Positions 48,034 to 60,130 of a DNA stretch of 64,000 bases are shown here, one piece after another. The DNA is from ZC4RG30 sp963777735 (GTDB taxonomy: Bacteria > Pseudomonadota > Gammaproteobacteria > Steroidobacterales > Steroidobacteraceae). The stretch spans positions 124,001 to 188,000 of the forward strand of contig CAVZRQ010000008.1 of the NCBI GenBank assembly GCA_963777735.1. Reading direction: 5' to 3'. Below the pieces are notes generated by a model that did no database searches, had not been told where the DNA came from, and saw only the letters and a program-made list of their open reading frames with translations. Both the position numbers and the translations under genes were made by a program. Each line of letters starts with the position of its first letter. Position 1 is the first letter of the stretch.

Positions 48034-48912
48034 ATGAGCTCAGGCCAACCCTTCGCGATTGCCCGCATCGATGCCGAACTTGGCGAGGGCCCGGCCTGGG
48101 ACATGGCTCGCCAATGTCTGTGGTTCGTCGATATCAAACGGCACCTGCTGTATCGCTACGATCCCGCCGGCGGTGCATTGCAGTCGTGGAAAGCACCCGA
48201 TCAGATCGGCTGGGCACTTCCCGCGGCCGATGGTTCACTCCTCACTGGCGTTCGCGGCGGGTTGTTCCGGTTCGACCCATCAGCCGGGCAATTCCTGAAG
48301 ATCATCCCGGTCGAGTCCGGGTTGCCGGGCAACCGGCTGAACGATGCGACGACGGATGCCAGCGGTGCCGTGTGGTTCGGGTCCATGGACGACGCAGAGA
48401 AGCAGCTCAGCGGCCGCATCTATCGCTATGGCGGTGGCCATGTGCTCGACAGTGGCCTTGCGCCAGTGTGCATCACCAATGGCCCTGCCCTGTCACCGGA
48501 TGGCGCAACGCTGTACCACACCGACACACTGGGCCGTCGCATTCTGGCCAGCAGGCTCGGCGCCGATGGCGTGCCCTGCGATACGCGACTGTTTGCCACC
48601 ATCGAAGATGGTGCGGGATATCCCGATGGTCCGACGGTGGACAGTGAAGGCTGCGTATGGACTGGTCTGTTTGGCGGCTGGTCGGCGCGTCGTTACGACC
48701 CCTTCGGCCACCTGATCGACACCGTGAAATTCCCGGTTGCCAACATCACGAAGATTGCATTCGGTGGTGCCGATCTCAGGACGGCTTTCGTCACCACTGC
48801 GCGCAAGGGGCTCAGTGCGGCAGAGCTGGCCGCCCAGCCACTGGCTGGAGCGCTATTCAGTTTCCAGGCCGACACAGCGGGCATTGCCCAGCCGCTCGTT
48901 CAGACAAACTGA
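48034..48912 (+). CDS. xylC: Xylonolactonase XylC (SMP-30 / gluconolactonase family)
   Basis: 292 residues from the ATG at 48034; an earlier ATG at 48004 lies inside xylB. A six-bladed beta-propeller lactonase: AELGEGPAWD (metal Glu), NRLNDATTDASGAVWFGSMDD (metal Asn), ITNGPALSPDGATLYHTDT (Asn/Asp) and YPDGPTVDSEGCVW. It opens D-xylono-1,4-lactone to xylonate. End of the xylXABC operon, convergent with xylD. Confidence 0.9.
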   Translation: MSSGQPFAIARIDAELGEGPAWDMARQCLWFVDIKRHLLYRYDPAGGALQSWKAPDQIGWALPAADGSLLTGVRGGLFRFDPSAGQFLKIIPVESGLPGNRLNDATTDASGAVWFGSMDDAEKQLSGRIYRYGGGHVLDSGLAPVCITNGPALSPDGATLYHTDTLGRRILASRLGADGVPCDTRLFATIEDGAGYPDGPTVDSEGCVWTGLFGGWSARRYDPFGHLIDTVKFPVANITKIAFGGADLRTAFVTTARKGLSAAELAAQPLAGALFSFQADTAGIAQPLVQTN

Positions 48913-48919
48913 ATGGGTG

Positions 48920-48938
48920 GCCGCAGGCGTTCTGCGGC
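48920..48938. terminator. Hairpin between convergent xylC and xylD
   Basis: GCCGCAG (48920-48926) and CTGCGGC (48932-48938), a perfect 7-base inverted repeat with a GCGTT loop, in the 32-base gap between two convergent operons. It could terminate both. No clear U-tract on either strand. Confidence 0.45.
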
Positions 48939-48944
48939 ATCCGG

Positions 48945-50726
48945 CTAGTGGTTGTGTCGGGGAGTCTTGCGCGAGATCTGGCGGTATTTCAGCGCAAATT
49001 CCAGGGTAGCGCCGTCTACGAGCTGGCCGGTATGTGCGCGGAACAATTCTTCCCAGGGCGTATGGCTGACGGGCACCGGTGGCGGAGTCTCGCCTTGCCG
49101 ACGCTTGATCTCCACAGCATCTACCAGCGCATCGCAGCTGCCGCGATTCAGATCGATGCGGATGAGGTCGCCGGTGCGCAACCAGGCAAGCCCACCGCCC
49201 ACTGCGCTCTCGGGTGACACATTCAGGATCGAGGGGCTGTCGGAAGTGCCGGACTGGCGTCCGTCACCCAGTGTCGGGAGCCACATGACTCCACGGCGGA
49301 TCAGGGCATCCGGCGGTTGCATGTTCACCACTTCCGCAGAGCCCGGCCAGCCGATGGCCCCTGCGCCGCGAATTACCAGGATGCAGTGTTCGTCGATGTT
49401 CAGGGCAGGATCATTGATGCGATGGTGGTAATCGTCTGAACCATCGAACACGATCGCACGTGCTTCGAATACGCCTGGCGCCTCTGGCCGACTCAGATAA
49501 CGGCGACGGAACTCTTCGGAGATCACGGACGTCTTCATGATGCCGAAATCGAACAGGTTGCCACGCAGCGTCAGGAAGCCCGCGTTCGTCCGCAGCGGCG
49601 CCGCATAGGGCGTGATCATTTCCCGGTCATGGGATTCGCGGCCCGCAATGTTTTCCGAGACGCTGCGTCCGGTAACGGTCCGGCATTCCCCGTGCAGGCG
49701 GCCAGCCTGGTGCAACTCCCACATCACAGCGGGCACACCGCCCGCGCGATGGAAGCGTTCGCCCAGATACTTGCCAGCCGGCTGCATGTTCACCAGCAAC
49801 GGGATGTCATAGCCCTGGGAGGTCCACACTTCGGGCTCCAGGGTGATGCCGGCATGACGCGCCATGGCCGAGACATGCGGTTGGGCATTGCTGGATCCGC
49901 CACAGGCGCTGACCACCGAGATCGCATTCAGGAAACTTTCGCGCGTCAACAGCTGCGAAGGCCGCAGGTCTTCGTGCGCCATGCCGACAATGCGCCGACC
50001 TGTCTCGTAGGCCATCTGCCCACGTTCACGGTAGGGTGCCGGAATGGCCGCACAGCCAGGCAGCGAAAGACCCAGCGCCTCGGCCACCGCATTCATGGTC
50101 GATGCCGTGCCCATGCTGTTGCAGTGTCCAGCCGAAGGCGCGCTGCTGCACGCCCGCTGCAGGAACTCCTCTTCGTCGATCTCACCCGCGGCCAACTTGC
50201 GCCGTGAACGCCAGATGACGGTACCGGAACCCACCAGTTCGCCTTCATGCCAACCGTCGAGCATCGGGCCTCCGGAGAGCACGATGGCAGGAATGTCTAC
50301 CGTGCAGGCTGCCATTACCTGCGAGGGCGTCGTTTTGTCACAGCCCGTGGTCAGTACCACGGCATCGATCGGGTAGCCGTAGAGGATTTCCACCAGACCC
50401 AGATAAGCAAGGTTCCGGTCCAGGGCGGCTGTGGGTCGACGGCAGTTCTCGAAGATGGGATGCACCGGAAACTCGATCGGGATGCCACCGGCATCGCGAA
50501 TCCCATCGCGTATCCGCTGCGCCAGCTCCAGATGGATGCGATTGCAGGGAGAGAGGTCGCTGCCGGATTGGGCAATGCCGATGATCGGCCGTCCGGAGCG
50601 CAGTTCATTGGGCGTGATGCCGTAGTTCATGAAACGCTCCAGATAGAGCGCGGTCATGTCCGAGCGAGCCGGATCGTCAAACCAGTCCCGCGAGCGGAAC
50701 CGGCGAGCGGGTGTTGCTTCAGCCAC
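48945..50726 (-). CDS. xylD: D-xylonate dehydratase XylD (IlvD/Edd family)
   Basis: 593 residues from the GTG at 50726, which overlaps the lacI-type gene stop; an upstream ATG at 50768 lacks a ribosome site. The three Fe-S cysteines of the IlvD/Edd family are in GIAQSGSDLSPCNRIH, LTTGCDKTTPSQVM and SAGHCNSMGTASTMN. It matches Caulobacter XylD in length and motif and dehydrates xylonate to 2-keto-3-deoxyxylonate. The other Weimberg genes are on the opposite strand, pointing towards it. Confidence 0.9.
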   Translation of the reverse strand: MAEATPARRFRSRDWFDDPARSDMTALYLERFMNYGITPNELRSGRPIIGIAQSGSDLSPCNRIHLELAQRIRDGIRDAGGIPIEFPVHPIFENCRRPTAALDRNLAYLGLVEILYGYPIDAVVLTTGCDKTTPSQVMAACTVDIPAIVLSGGPMLDGWHEGELVGSGTVIWRSRRKLAAGEIDEEEFLQRACSSAPSAGHCNSMGTASTMNAVAEALGLSLPGCAAIPAPYRERGQMAYETGRRIVGMAHEDLRPSQLLTRESFLNAISVVSACGGSSNAQPHVSAMARHAGITLEPEVWTSQGYDIPLLVNMQPAGKYLGERFHRAGGVPAVMWELHQAGRLHGECRTVTGRSVSENIAGRESHDREMITPYAAPLRTNAGFLTLRGNLFDFGIMKTSVISEEFRRRYLSRPEAPGVFEARAIVFDGSDDYHHRINDPALNIDEHCILVIRGAGAIGWPGSAEVVNMQPPDALIRRGVMWLPTLGDGRQSGTSDSPSILNVSPESAVGGGLAWLRTGDLIRIDLNRGSCDALVDAVEIKRRQGETPPPVPVSHTPWEELFRAHTGQLVDGATLEFALKYRQISRKTPRHNH

Positions 50727-51801
50727 GGTTGGGATGCACCTCGGGTGGGCGTTTTCGGGGCGCCGCATCGGACTGGCGACGCACCAGCGTGAATTGCAGG
50801 CGCTGATGACCGGTGGGCTGGGGCATGCCAGCGCGCTGCGCCTTCACTTTGCGCACCAGCAGATCGAGCGCGGCCCGCGACATGTCGCCGATGGGTTGCC
50901 GCACGGTGGTCAGTTCGGGCCAGATGGTGGTTGCCATCGCCGTGTCGTCAAACCCGCAGACCGTGAGGTCGCTGGGGACGGCAAGGCCATGGCTATGGGC
51001 GGCGGCCACGGTGGCTGCGGCCATGTCGTCGTTGCTGGCAAAGATGGCAGTCGGTGGATCCGTTAGCCGCAACAGTCGTTCCGCCGCATCGAGCCCGGAA
51101 CGATACGTGAAGAGACCCGGTGCGATGAGCTCTGGATCGACGTTCAACCCCCGCTCCCGCAGCGCGGCTTCATACCCTTCCTGGCGACGCACGCTGGCGG
51201 TCTGGTCCGGGTTGCCGGTGATGAAGCCCACGCGCACATGGCCGAGGTTCAACAGGTGCGAGGTCATCTCGTGCGCAGCGGCAAAATCATCGATGCCGAC
51301 CACGGAGACTTCACCGATGGGCCGGCCTGAAGCCACCACCACGCAGGGCGTGTCGTGGTCGAGCAGCAGGTCGAGCACCGGACGTGAATCACACAGCGGC
51401 GGTGGCAGCAGGATGCCGTCGATCCCGTCGGCGATCAGGTTGCGTGCGACGCGTACTTCATCGCTCCCCGCAACACATTTTTCGACCACCAGCTGCACAT
51501 GACTGAAACTCGCCTGCTCGAGCACGCCTACGAGGAATTCGCTGAGATAGGCCGCAGAAGGATTGCTGTAGAGCAGGCCGATGCGCACGGGTCTGGCGCC
51601 AGCCAGGCTACGCGCCGCCGGATTGGGCGCGTAGTGCAATTTGACAATGGCAGCATCCACTGCAGCCAGAGTGCTGGCTTTGACATTGCCGGCACCGTTG
51701 ATGACGCGCGAAACCGTCATGGTGGAAACACCGGCTGCCCGGGCCACATCGCTGATGGTGGGGACCGCCCGGGCGACGCGCAGAACGCTCTTCTTCTTCA
51801 T
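50719..51801 (-). CDS. LacI-family transcription regulator of the xyl/glucuronoxylan genes
   Basis: 360 residues. N-terminal helix-turn-helix (ISDVARAAGVSTMTVSRVI), hinge NPAARSLAGARPVRIGLLY, then a periplasmic-binding-protein-like sensor domain (FASNDDMAAATVAAAHSHG, CGFDDTAMATTIWPELTTVRQP). Sensor residues suggest a sugar effector. It sits between the GH67 gene and xylD in one operon. The 16-base repeat upstream of xylX and the GH67/GH3 pair is its likely operator. Confidence 0.9.
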   Translation of the reverse strand: MKKKSVLRVARAVPTISDVARAAGVSTMTVSRVINGAGNVKASTLAAVDAAIVKLHYAPNPAARSLAGARPVRIGLLYSNPSAAYLSEFLVGVLEQASFSHVQLVVEKCVAGSDEVRVARNLIADGIDGILLPPPLCDSRPVLDLLLDHDTPCVVVASGRPIGEVSVVGIDDFAAAHEMTSHLLNLGHVRVGFITGNPDQTASVRRQEGYEAALRERGLNVDPELIAPGLFTYRSGLDAAERLLRLTDPPTAIFASNDDMAAATVAAAHSHGLAVPSDLTVCGFDDTAMATTIWPELTTVRQPIGDMSRAALDLLVRKVKAQRAGMPQPTGHQRLQFTLVRRQSDAAPRKRPPEVHPNRG

Positions 51802-51820
51802 CTGGGCAGGATAATACCGC

Positions 51821-53977
51821 CTACCGGCCGGGTGCGAACGGGAACTGCAGGCCCTGGTAATAGCCAAGATCCCGCTCTGGCGGTGCAATGCCCTGCGGCA
51901 GCTGGCGGCCGGAGACGCTCTGCCAGTAGGCGAGGCTCGCATCCCGCCACCAACGAGCTTCGCGTCGCTGCACGCCAAGCATGGCAGCCACTTCGTCGTG
52001 CCGTTCAGCGTCGATCTGCCCGGAGAGCTTTGCCCAACCCTCCTGCATCGACACGACCGCCTGCACGCCGGTTTCATAACGATGGACCAGCTCTTCCCAA
52101 AGTGTTCGACCGGTATTGAGGCGCCGGTCCCAGGGGACCCGGTGAAACCACAGCAGGTAATCCAGGGATATCCGTGCCGGATCGGCAAACTGCGCTGCAA
52201 CCGGTGCTGCGTACTCCGCAATCGCATTGCTCCCCGTGACCGTGCGGTCAAAGCCGATGCCGTTGGCATCAGCGCGATGGTAGTAGACGGGGTTCCACTC
52301 GGGCCGCGTGAGATCATTCACCCATGGGCCCGGGCCATAGTGATGCCCAGTTGCCATCAGGTGCGTGAGGCCAAGCGGAGTCATGTAATTCACGACTGCC
52401 TCGCGCGAGCGCATCATGATGTCGACGATGCTGGCAACCAGTGACGGATCGTTGCCAAAGGTCATGCGAACCCAGTCGGCGGCAATGTCCCGCGCCGAAA
52501 GGCCCGGATTCCACGCCAGCCTGCCGAATGCATACCAGTTCGCCTGGTCGAACTGCGAGCCGCTCCAGTTGCGGTCGCGGCCGGTGTTGGCAACGCCTGC
52601 CATGGCGGTCAGAGGGGGGCCTCCCAGACTGCCATCCACCACCCGTGCCACGGTCGAGCCCTCGCCTTTCGAATGCGTATCGGCGCGCAGCACTTCCTCG
52701 TAGAGAGTGCCCAGATAGGCCAGGTGTGTGGCGAAGCCGAGATACTCCTTGGTGATCTGGAATTCCATGCCGAGTGATGTCTTCGGCATGGCGCCGAACA
52801 GCGGATGAAAGGGTTCGCGCGGCTGGAAATCGATCGGGCCGTTCTTCACCTGCAGCACCACATTGCTGGCAAAGGTGCCATCCAGGAACTGCAGTTGTTT
52901 GTAGGCCTGCATGGCGCGGTCCTGTGCGTCCTTCTCCGAATAGACGAACGCGCGCCACAGCACTACTCCGCCGTGTGGCTGCAATGCTTCCGCCAGAGCA
53001 TTGGCCCCGTCGGCATGCGTGCGACCGTAGTCCATGGGTCCCGGTTGCCCTTCGGAATTTGCCTTTACCAGGAAGCCGCCGAAATCCGGAATGGTGGCGT
53101 AGATTTCGTCCGCTTTGGTTTTCCACCAGGCTCGCACTGCGGGATCCAGCGGATCGGCTGATTTCAGCCCACCCAGTTCCAGGGGCGATGAAAAACGTAC
53201 CGACAGATACACACGGATTCCGTAGGGTCGAAACACATCCGCGAGCGCCTTCACTTTGGCGATGTAGTCCGGGCGCAGGATCACGGCTACCGAATTGACG
53301 TTGTTCACGACGGTGGCATTGATGCCAAGCGATGCATTGGCGCGTGCATAGTCGCGATAGCGCGGATCCACCACATCGGGCAGATGCCACCAGTCCCACA
53401 GGGAGGCCCCGGCATAGCCGCGCTCCACGTGGCCATCGAGATTGTCCCAGTGATTCAGCATGCGCAGCTGCACGCGTGGCGCGGAGCTGATGTCGAGCGC
53501 ATCGACGCTGCCGCCGCGCTGCAGATGTGCCAGCAGAGCGAAGCTGCCATACAGAACGCCGCGATCGCTGTTCGCCGCGACCACCGTGATGCGCCTGCCC
53601 TGCTGCCGGATGCTGCGCAACAGGTAACCCTCGCTGCCCAGTGCCTGCAGCGGCAGTTGCATTGCGGCGATGGCGGGAACGGAGGCTGGCGTACCGACAA
53701 CCAGCGAACCGTTCCGGGGTGACGACACACGCGGCGGCGCCCTGCCCGCAAGCCCCGCGAGACCGCGGGCCAGCTCCACCAATGCAGATTGCGTGATGGG
53801 CGAAGGCTGCGTGCTTGCGACGATGCCAGTGATGTCGGCGTGCAGCTGGCGCTGCATGGGCGCGGCCAATGGGTGATAGCGTAGCCACAGTTCGTAGCCA
53901 TCTTCTGCACTGGCGCTGGACATGCCGCAACACACTGCGAGCCAGGCCAGCAACAGCCCCAGGATCCTTGCATTCAT
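51821..53977 (-). CDS. GH67 alpha-glucuronidase
   Basis: 718 residues with a signal peptide (MNARILGLLLAWLAVCCGMSSASA), so periplasmic or secreted. GH67 removes 4-O-methyl-glucuronic acid from xylo-oligosaccharides. Catalytic segments: KANSEGQPGPMDYGRTHADGAN (acid Glu), KNGPIDFQPREPFHPLFG (Asp) and MEFQITKEYLGFATHLAYL (Glu). RMLNHWDNLDGHVERGYAG and DYLLWFHRVPWD are other family marks. It is the first gene of an operon with the LacI regulator and xylD and is divergent from the GH3 genes. Confidence 0.94.
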   Translation of the reverse strand: MNARILGLLLAWLAVCCGMSSASAEDGYELWLRYHPLAAPMQRQLHADITGIVASTQPSPITQSALVELARGLAGLAGRAPPRVSSPRNGSLVVGTPASVPAIAAMQLPLQALGSEGYLLRSIRQQGRRITVVAANSDRGVLYGSFALLAHLQRGGSVDALDISSAPRVQLRMLNHWDNLDGHVERGYAGASLWDWWHLPDVVDPRYRDYARANASLGINATVVNNVNSVAVILRPDYIAKVKALADVFRPYGIRVYLSVRFSSPLELGGLKSADPLDPAVRAWWKTKADEIYATIPDFGGFLVKANSEGQPGPMDYGRTHADGANALAEALQPHGGVVLWRAFVYSEKDAQDRAMQAYKQLQFLDGTFASNVVLQVKNGPIDFQPREPFHPLFGAMPKTSLGMEFQITKEYLGFATHLAYLGTLYEEVLRADTHSKGEGSTVARVVDGSLGGPPLTAMAGVANTGRDRNWSGSQFDQANWYAFGRLAWNPGLSARDIAADWVRMTFGNDPSLVASIVDIMMRSREAVVNYMTPLGLTHLMATGHHYGPGPWVNDLTRPEWNPVYYHRADANGIGFDRTVTGSNAIAEYAAPVAAQFADPARISLDYLLWFHRVPWDRRLNTGRTLWEELVHRYETGVQAVVSMQEGWAKLSGQIDAERHDEVAAMLGVQRREARWWRDASLAYWQSVSGRQLPQGIAPPERDLGYYQGLQFPFAPGR

Positions 53978-54025
53978 GACTACCCTACCCCGTAAGTTCC
54001 ACTTGCCGCTGATCGCGGTTCCCCA

Positions 54026-54062
54026 TTGACAAGCCTGCTGCGCACGAAGATGTTAGCGTTAT
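54026..54062 (+). promoter_or_regulatory. GH3 promoter with shared LacI-type operator
   Basis: TTGACA at 54026-54031 is a perfect -35 box, with GATGTT at 54049-54054 as the -10 candidate after 17 bases. The element AAGATGTTAGCGTTAT at 54047-54062 overlaps it and differs at one position from the xylX operator. The site lies in the 145-base gap between the divergent GH67 and GH3 genes and could control both directions. Confidence 0.6.
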
Positions 54063-54122
54063 TCATGGCGAGGCGGTCAAGCTGCTTTGCAAAAGACAGG
54101 ATTGGGGAATCGGAGCAATCTC

Positions 54123-56488
<2,366 letters not shown>

Positions 56489-56492
<4 letters not shown>

Positions 56493-58891
56493 GCCAGGGT
56501 CTTATCGATCGGCGGCAAGCGCTGGGAATGCTGGCCGCGGGCACCACCGTCGCCGCTATTTCCGACCTCGCTCAGGCGGCAGCACCCGCAGGCAGTGGAT
56601 CACCGCTTTACAGGGATCCGCAGGCATCCGTCGAAGCGCGCGTCGCCGATCTGCTGTCACGCATGACGCTGGAGGAAAAAGTCGGCCAGATGCTTGCCCT
56701 CTGGGGCAGCAAGGCCGAGATCATGGAGGGCCTGACCTTCGTGCCCTCAAAGGCCAGCAGCGCCTACCCCGCCGGCTTTGGTCAGATCACGCGGCCTTCG
56801 GATCGCCGCGGCGGGCCATCCATTCCGGCCGCGGTGGGTGGAACCGCTGCGCGTTGGCGCACGCCAGAGAACACCGTGCGCTTCATCAATGATGTACAGC
56901 GCTGGGCCCTGCGCGACACGCGACTCGGTATCCCCGTGCTGTTCCATGAGGAATCGCTGCACGGCTACATGGCCACCGAGGCCACGTCGTTCCCGCAGGC
57001 CATTGCGCTGGCGGGCAGCTTCGACACGCAGTTGATGCGTGAGGTGCAGTCGGTCATCGCCCGCGAAGTGCGCGCGCGTGGCATCCCGTTCGTGCTGTCT
57101 CCGGTGGTCGATATAGTGCGCGATCCTCGTTGGGGTCGCATTGAGGAGACTTTCGGCGAGGATCCGCATCTGGCGGCCGAAATGGGCGTGGCTGCGGTCG
57201 AAGGGCTGCAAGGTGCCGGCAAGTTCGAAAGACTCGCAACGGATAAAGTCTATGCAACGCTGAAACACATGACCGGGCATGGCCAGCCGGAAAGCGGCGT
57301 CAACGTCGGTCCGGCGCCGCTGGCAGAGCGTGAGCTGCGCGAGAATTTCTTCCCGCCTTTCCGGGAAGTGGTCCGCCGCACCAGCATTGGCGCCGTCATG
57401 CCCTCCTACAACGAGATCGATGGCATTCCAAGCCATGCCAATCAGTGGCTGCTGAGCGAGGTGCTGCGCGGCGAATGGGGTTTCGATGGATTGATCGCCA
57501 GCGATTACAGCGCGGTCGATGAACTGGTAAGCCTGCATCGCGTGGTGGAAGATCTGGAGGCTGCAGCGCGCGCCGCGCTCGCAGCCGGAGTCGACAGCGA
57601 ATTGCCCAATGGCCAGGGCTATCGAACCCTGGCCTTGCAGGTGCGCGCCGGCAAGGTTCCGGAGAAGCAGATCGACGAAGCCTGCGCGCGCATGCTGCGA
57701 ATGAAGTTCCGCGCCGGCCTGTTCGAGAATCCCTATGGTGATTTTGCGCTGGCCGAACGCATCACCGGCAATGCCGAGGCGCGCAACATCGCATTGCGTG
57801 CTGCGCAGCGTTCAATTTGCCTTCTCAAGAACGACGGCACATTGCCTCTGGCAGCAAGTGCCCTCCGCCGCATCGCAGTGATCGGTCCCAATGCAGCCAT
57901 TGCGAGGCTGGGCGGCTACTCCAGCGAGCCGAAGCAATCCGTCACCCTGCTGGATGGAGTTCGTGAAAAGCTCGCCGGCAAGGCGGAAGTGGTTTATGCG
58001 CCCGGAGTGTTCATCACCCACAATGACGACCGTTCTGCCAATGAAGTCATCCTGGCCGATCCCATCCGCAATCGCACGCTGATTGCCGAAGCCGTGGAGG
58101 TGGCCCGAGGCGCGGATGTCATCGTGCTGGCCATCGGTGATACCGAGCAGACCAGCCGCGAAGGGTTTGCCCGGAACCATCTTGGCGATCGCGCATCGCT
58201 GGACCTGATTGGCGAACAGAACGAGCTGTTCAATGCGTTGCATGCGCTGGGCAAGCCAGTGGTGGTTTGCGCCATCAATGGTCGTCCGCCAAGCTGGCCG
58301 GTGGTTGCAGCCAGCGCACAGGCCATCCTGGAGTGCTGGTACCCGGGACAGGAAGGCGGCACGGCGATGGCCGATGCCTTGTTCGGCGACATCAACCCCG
58401 GCGCGAAACTGCCGGTCACCGTGGTGCGCGATGTTGGCCAGGTGCCCTATTTCTACAATCACAAGCCCAGCGCCCGGCGTGGATACCTGTTTGCCGACAA
58501 GGCGCCGCTTTTCCCTTTCGGCTTCGGACTGAGCTACACGACCTTCGAGCTGTCAGCTCCCGTGCTCTCCAGCAGCCGGATTGCGGCCGGCGAGGCACTG
58601 ACAGTCAGCGTGACCGTACGCAACACCGGCCAGCGCGCTGGCGACGAAGTGGTGCAGGTCTATATCCGTCGCATCGAAGCTTCTGTCACTCAACCCGTGC
58701 TGGAACTGAAGGGATTCCAGCGCGTAACCATGCAGCCTGGCGAGACGCAGACGGTGTCCATGCGCCTCGAACCGGGGGCATTTGCATTATGGGATGCCGA
58801 CATGAATGAAGTGATCGAGCCTGGAAAGGTCGATATCCTTGCCGGACCCGATTCGCGCGATCTCAAGGTCGCGCAACTGGTCATCACCTGA
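56489..58891 (+). CDS. GH3 beta-xylosidase / beta-glucosidase, Tat-like leader
   Basis: 800 residues, paralogue of the preceding enzyme (same domain order; nucleophile Asp339 in IASDYSAV, RWGRIEETFGEDPHL, LKHMTGHGQPESG). Start is TTG at 56489, overlapping the first gene's stop (TTGA). The leader has twin arginines (IDRRQALGMLAAG) and an AQAA cleavage region, so it may leave by Tat rather than Sec. Two tandem GH3 enzymes suggest different side-chain or linkage preference. Confidence 0.88.
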
Positions 58892-58912
58892 TTGCCGCCG
58901 GAGTTCGTCCTC

Positions 58913-60124
58913 GTGCCCAAGATTACCGCTGCCCGCGTCATCGTCACCTCGCCCGGCCGCAATTTCGTCACGCTGAAGATCGAGACGGAGGCAGGGGTAT
59001 ACGGGCTCGGCGATGCCACCCTGAACGGCCGCGAACTGGCCGTGGCCAGCTACCTCACCGAGCATGTCATCCCCTGTCTGATCGGACGCGACGCCCACCG
59101 CATCGAAGACATCTGGCAGTACCTGTACAAGGGCTGCTACTGGCGCCGTGGGCCGGTGACGATGTCGGCCATCGCCGCCGTGGATACCGCGCTGTGGGAC
59201 ATCAAGGGCAAGCTCGCCAACCTGCCGGTGTACCAGTTGCTGGGAGGCGCCAGCCGCGAAGGCGCCATGGTCTACGGGCATGCCAATGGCGCAACCCTGG
59301 AGGCCACCATCGAGAATGCGCTGCACTACAAGCAGCTCGGGTACCGTGCCATCCGGCTGCAATCCGGGGTGCCCGGACTCGCCTCCACCTACGGAGTGTC
59401 GAAAGACCGCTACTTCTACGAACCAGCGGATGCCGACCTGCCGACCGAGAATCTCTGGTCCAGCGAAAAATACCTGCGGTCGGTGCCGCCGCTGTTTGCC
59501 GCCGCACGCGAAGCGCTGGGTTGGGACGTGCACCTGCTGCATGACGTGCACCATCGCCTGACGCCCATCGAGGCCGCGCGCCTTGGCAAGGACCTGGAGC
59601 CCTGGCGCCCATTCTGGATGGAAGACGCCGTACCGGCGGAGAACCAGGACAGCTTCCGGATCATCCGCCAGCACACCACCACGCCACTGGCGGTGGGAGA
59701 GATCTTCAACTCCATCTGGGATTGCAAACAGCTCATCGAGCAGCAGCTGATCGATTACATCCGTGCGACCGTGGTGCATGCCGGTGGCATCACGCACCTG
59801 CGCCGCATCGCGGCCTTCGCGGACCTCCACCATGTGCGTACCGGCTGTCATGGCGCAACGGATCTCTCGCCGGTGTGCATGGCCGCGGCCCTGCATTTCG
59901 ATATCTCGGTGCCGAACTTCGGGGTGCAGGAATACATGCGCCACACGGCGGAGACCGATGCGGTTTTCCCGCATGCCTACACTTTCAGCGAAGGCTTGAT
60001 GCATCCGGGTGATGCACCCGGGCTCGGTGTCGATCTCGACGAGGTCCTCGCCGCACAATACCCTTACCAACGGGCCTACCTGCCGGTGAACCGGCTCGAA
60101 GACGGCACCCTGTTCAACTGGTAG
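58913..60124 (+). CDS. manD: D-mannonate dehydratase ManD (enolase superfamily)
   Basis: 403 residues from the GTG at 58913, which has a CCGGAG ribosome site; homologues begin at the same MxKITxARVIVTSPGRNFV position. Motifs: LKIETEAGVYGLGDATLNGREL, GCYWRRGPVTMSAIAAVDTALWDIKGK, PFWMEDAVPAENQ and HGATDLSPVCMAAALHFD. ManD-type enzymes turn D-mannonate into 2-keto-3-deoxygluconate; it replaces the usual UxuA in the glucuronate path here. Some family members act weakly or on D-gluconate. Confidence 0.87.
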   Translation: MPKITAARVIVTSPGRNFVTLKIETEAGVYGLGDATLNGRELAVASYLTEHVIPCLIGRDAHRIEDIWQYLYKGCYWRRGPVTMSAIAAVDTALWDIKGKLANLPVYQLLGGASREGAMVYGHANGATLEATIENALHYKQLGYRAIRLQSGVPGLASTYGVSKDRYFYEPADADLPTENLWSSEKYLRSVPPLFAAAREALGWDVHLLHDVHHRLTPIEAARLGKDLEPWRPFWMEDAVPAENQDSFRIIRQHTTTPLAVGEIFNSIWDCKQLIEQQLIDYIRATVVHAGGITHLRRIAAFADLHHVRTGCHGATDLSPVCMAAALHFDISVPNFGVQEYMRHTAETDAVFPHAYTFSEGLMHPGDAPGLGVDLDEVLAAQYPYQRAYLPVNRLEDGTLFNW

Positions 60125-60130
60125 GCGATC

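Noticed and set aside
51802..51820. A third copy of the LacI element between the regulator and GH67 genes
   Set aside because: The gap holds GGTAGGCGGTATTAT, which shares only scattered positions with the operator and is too short for a separate promoter.
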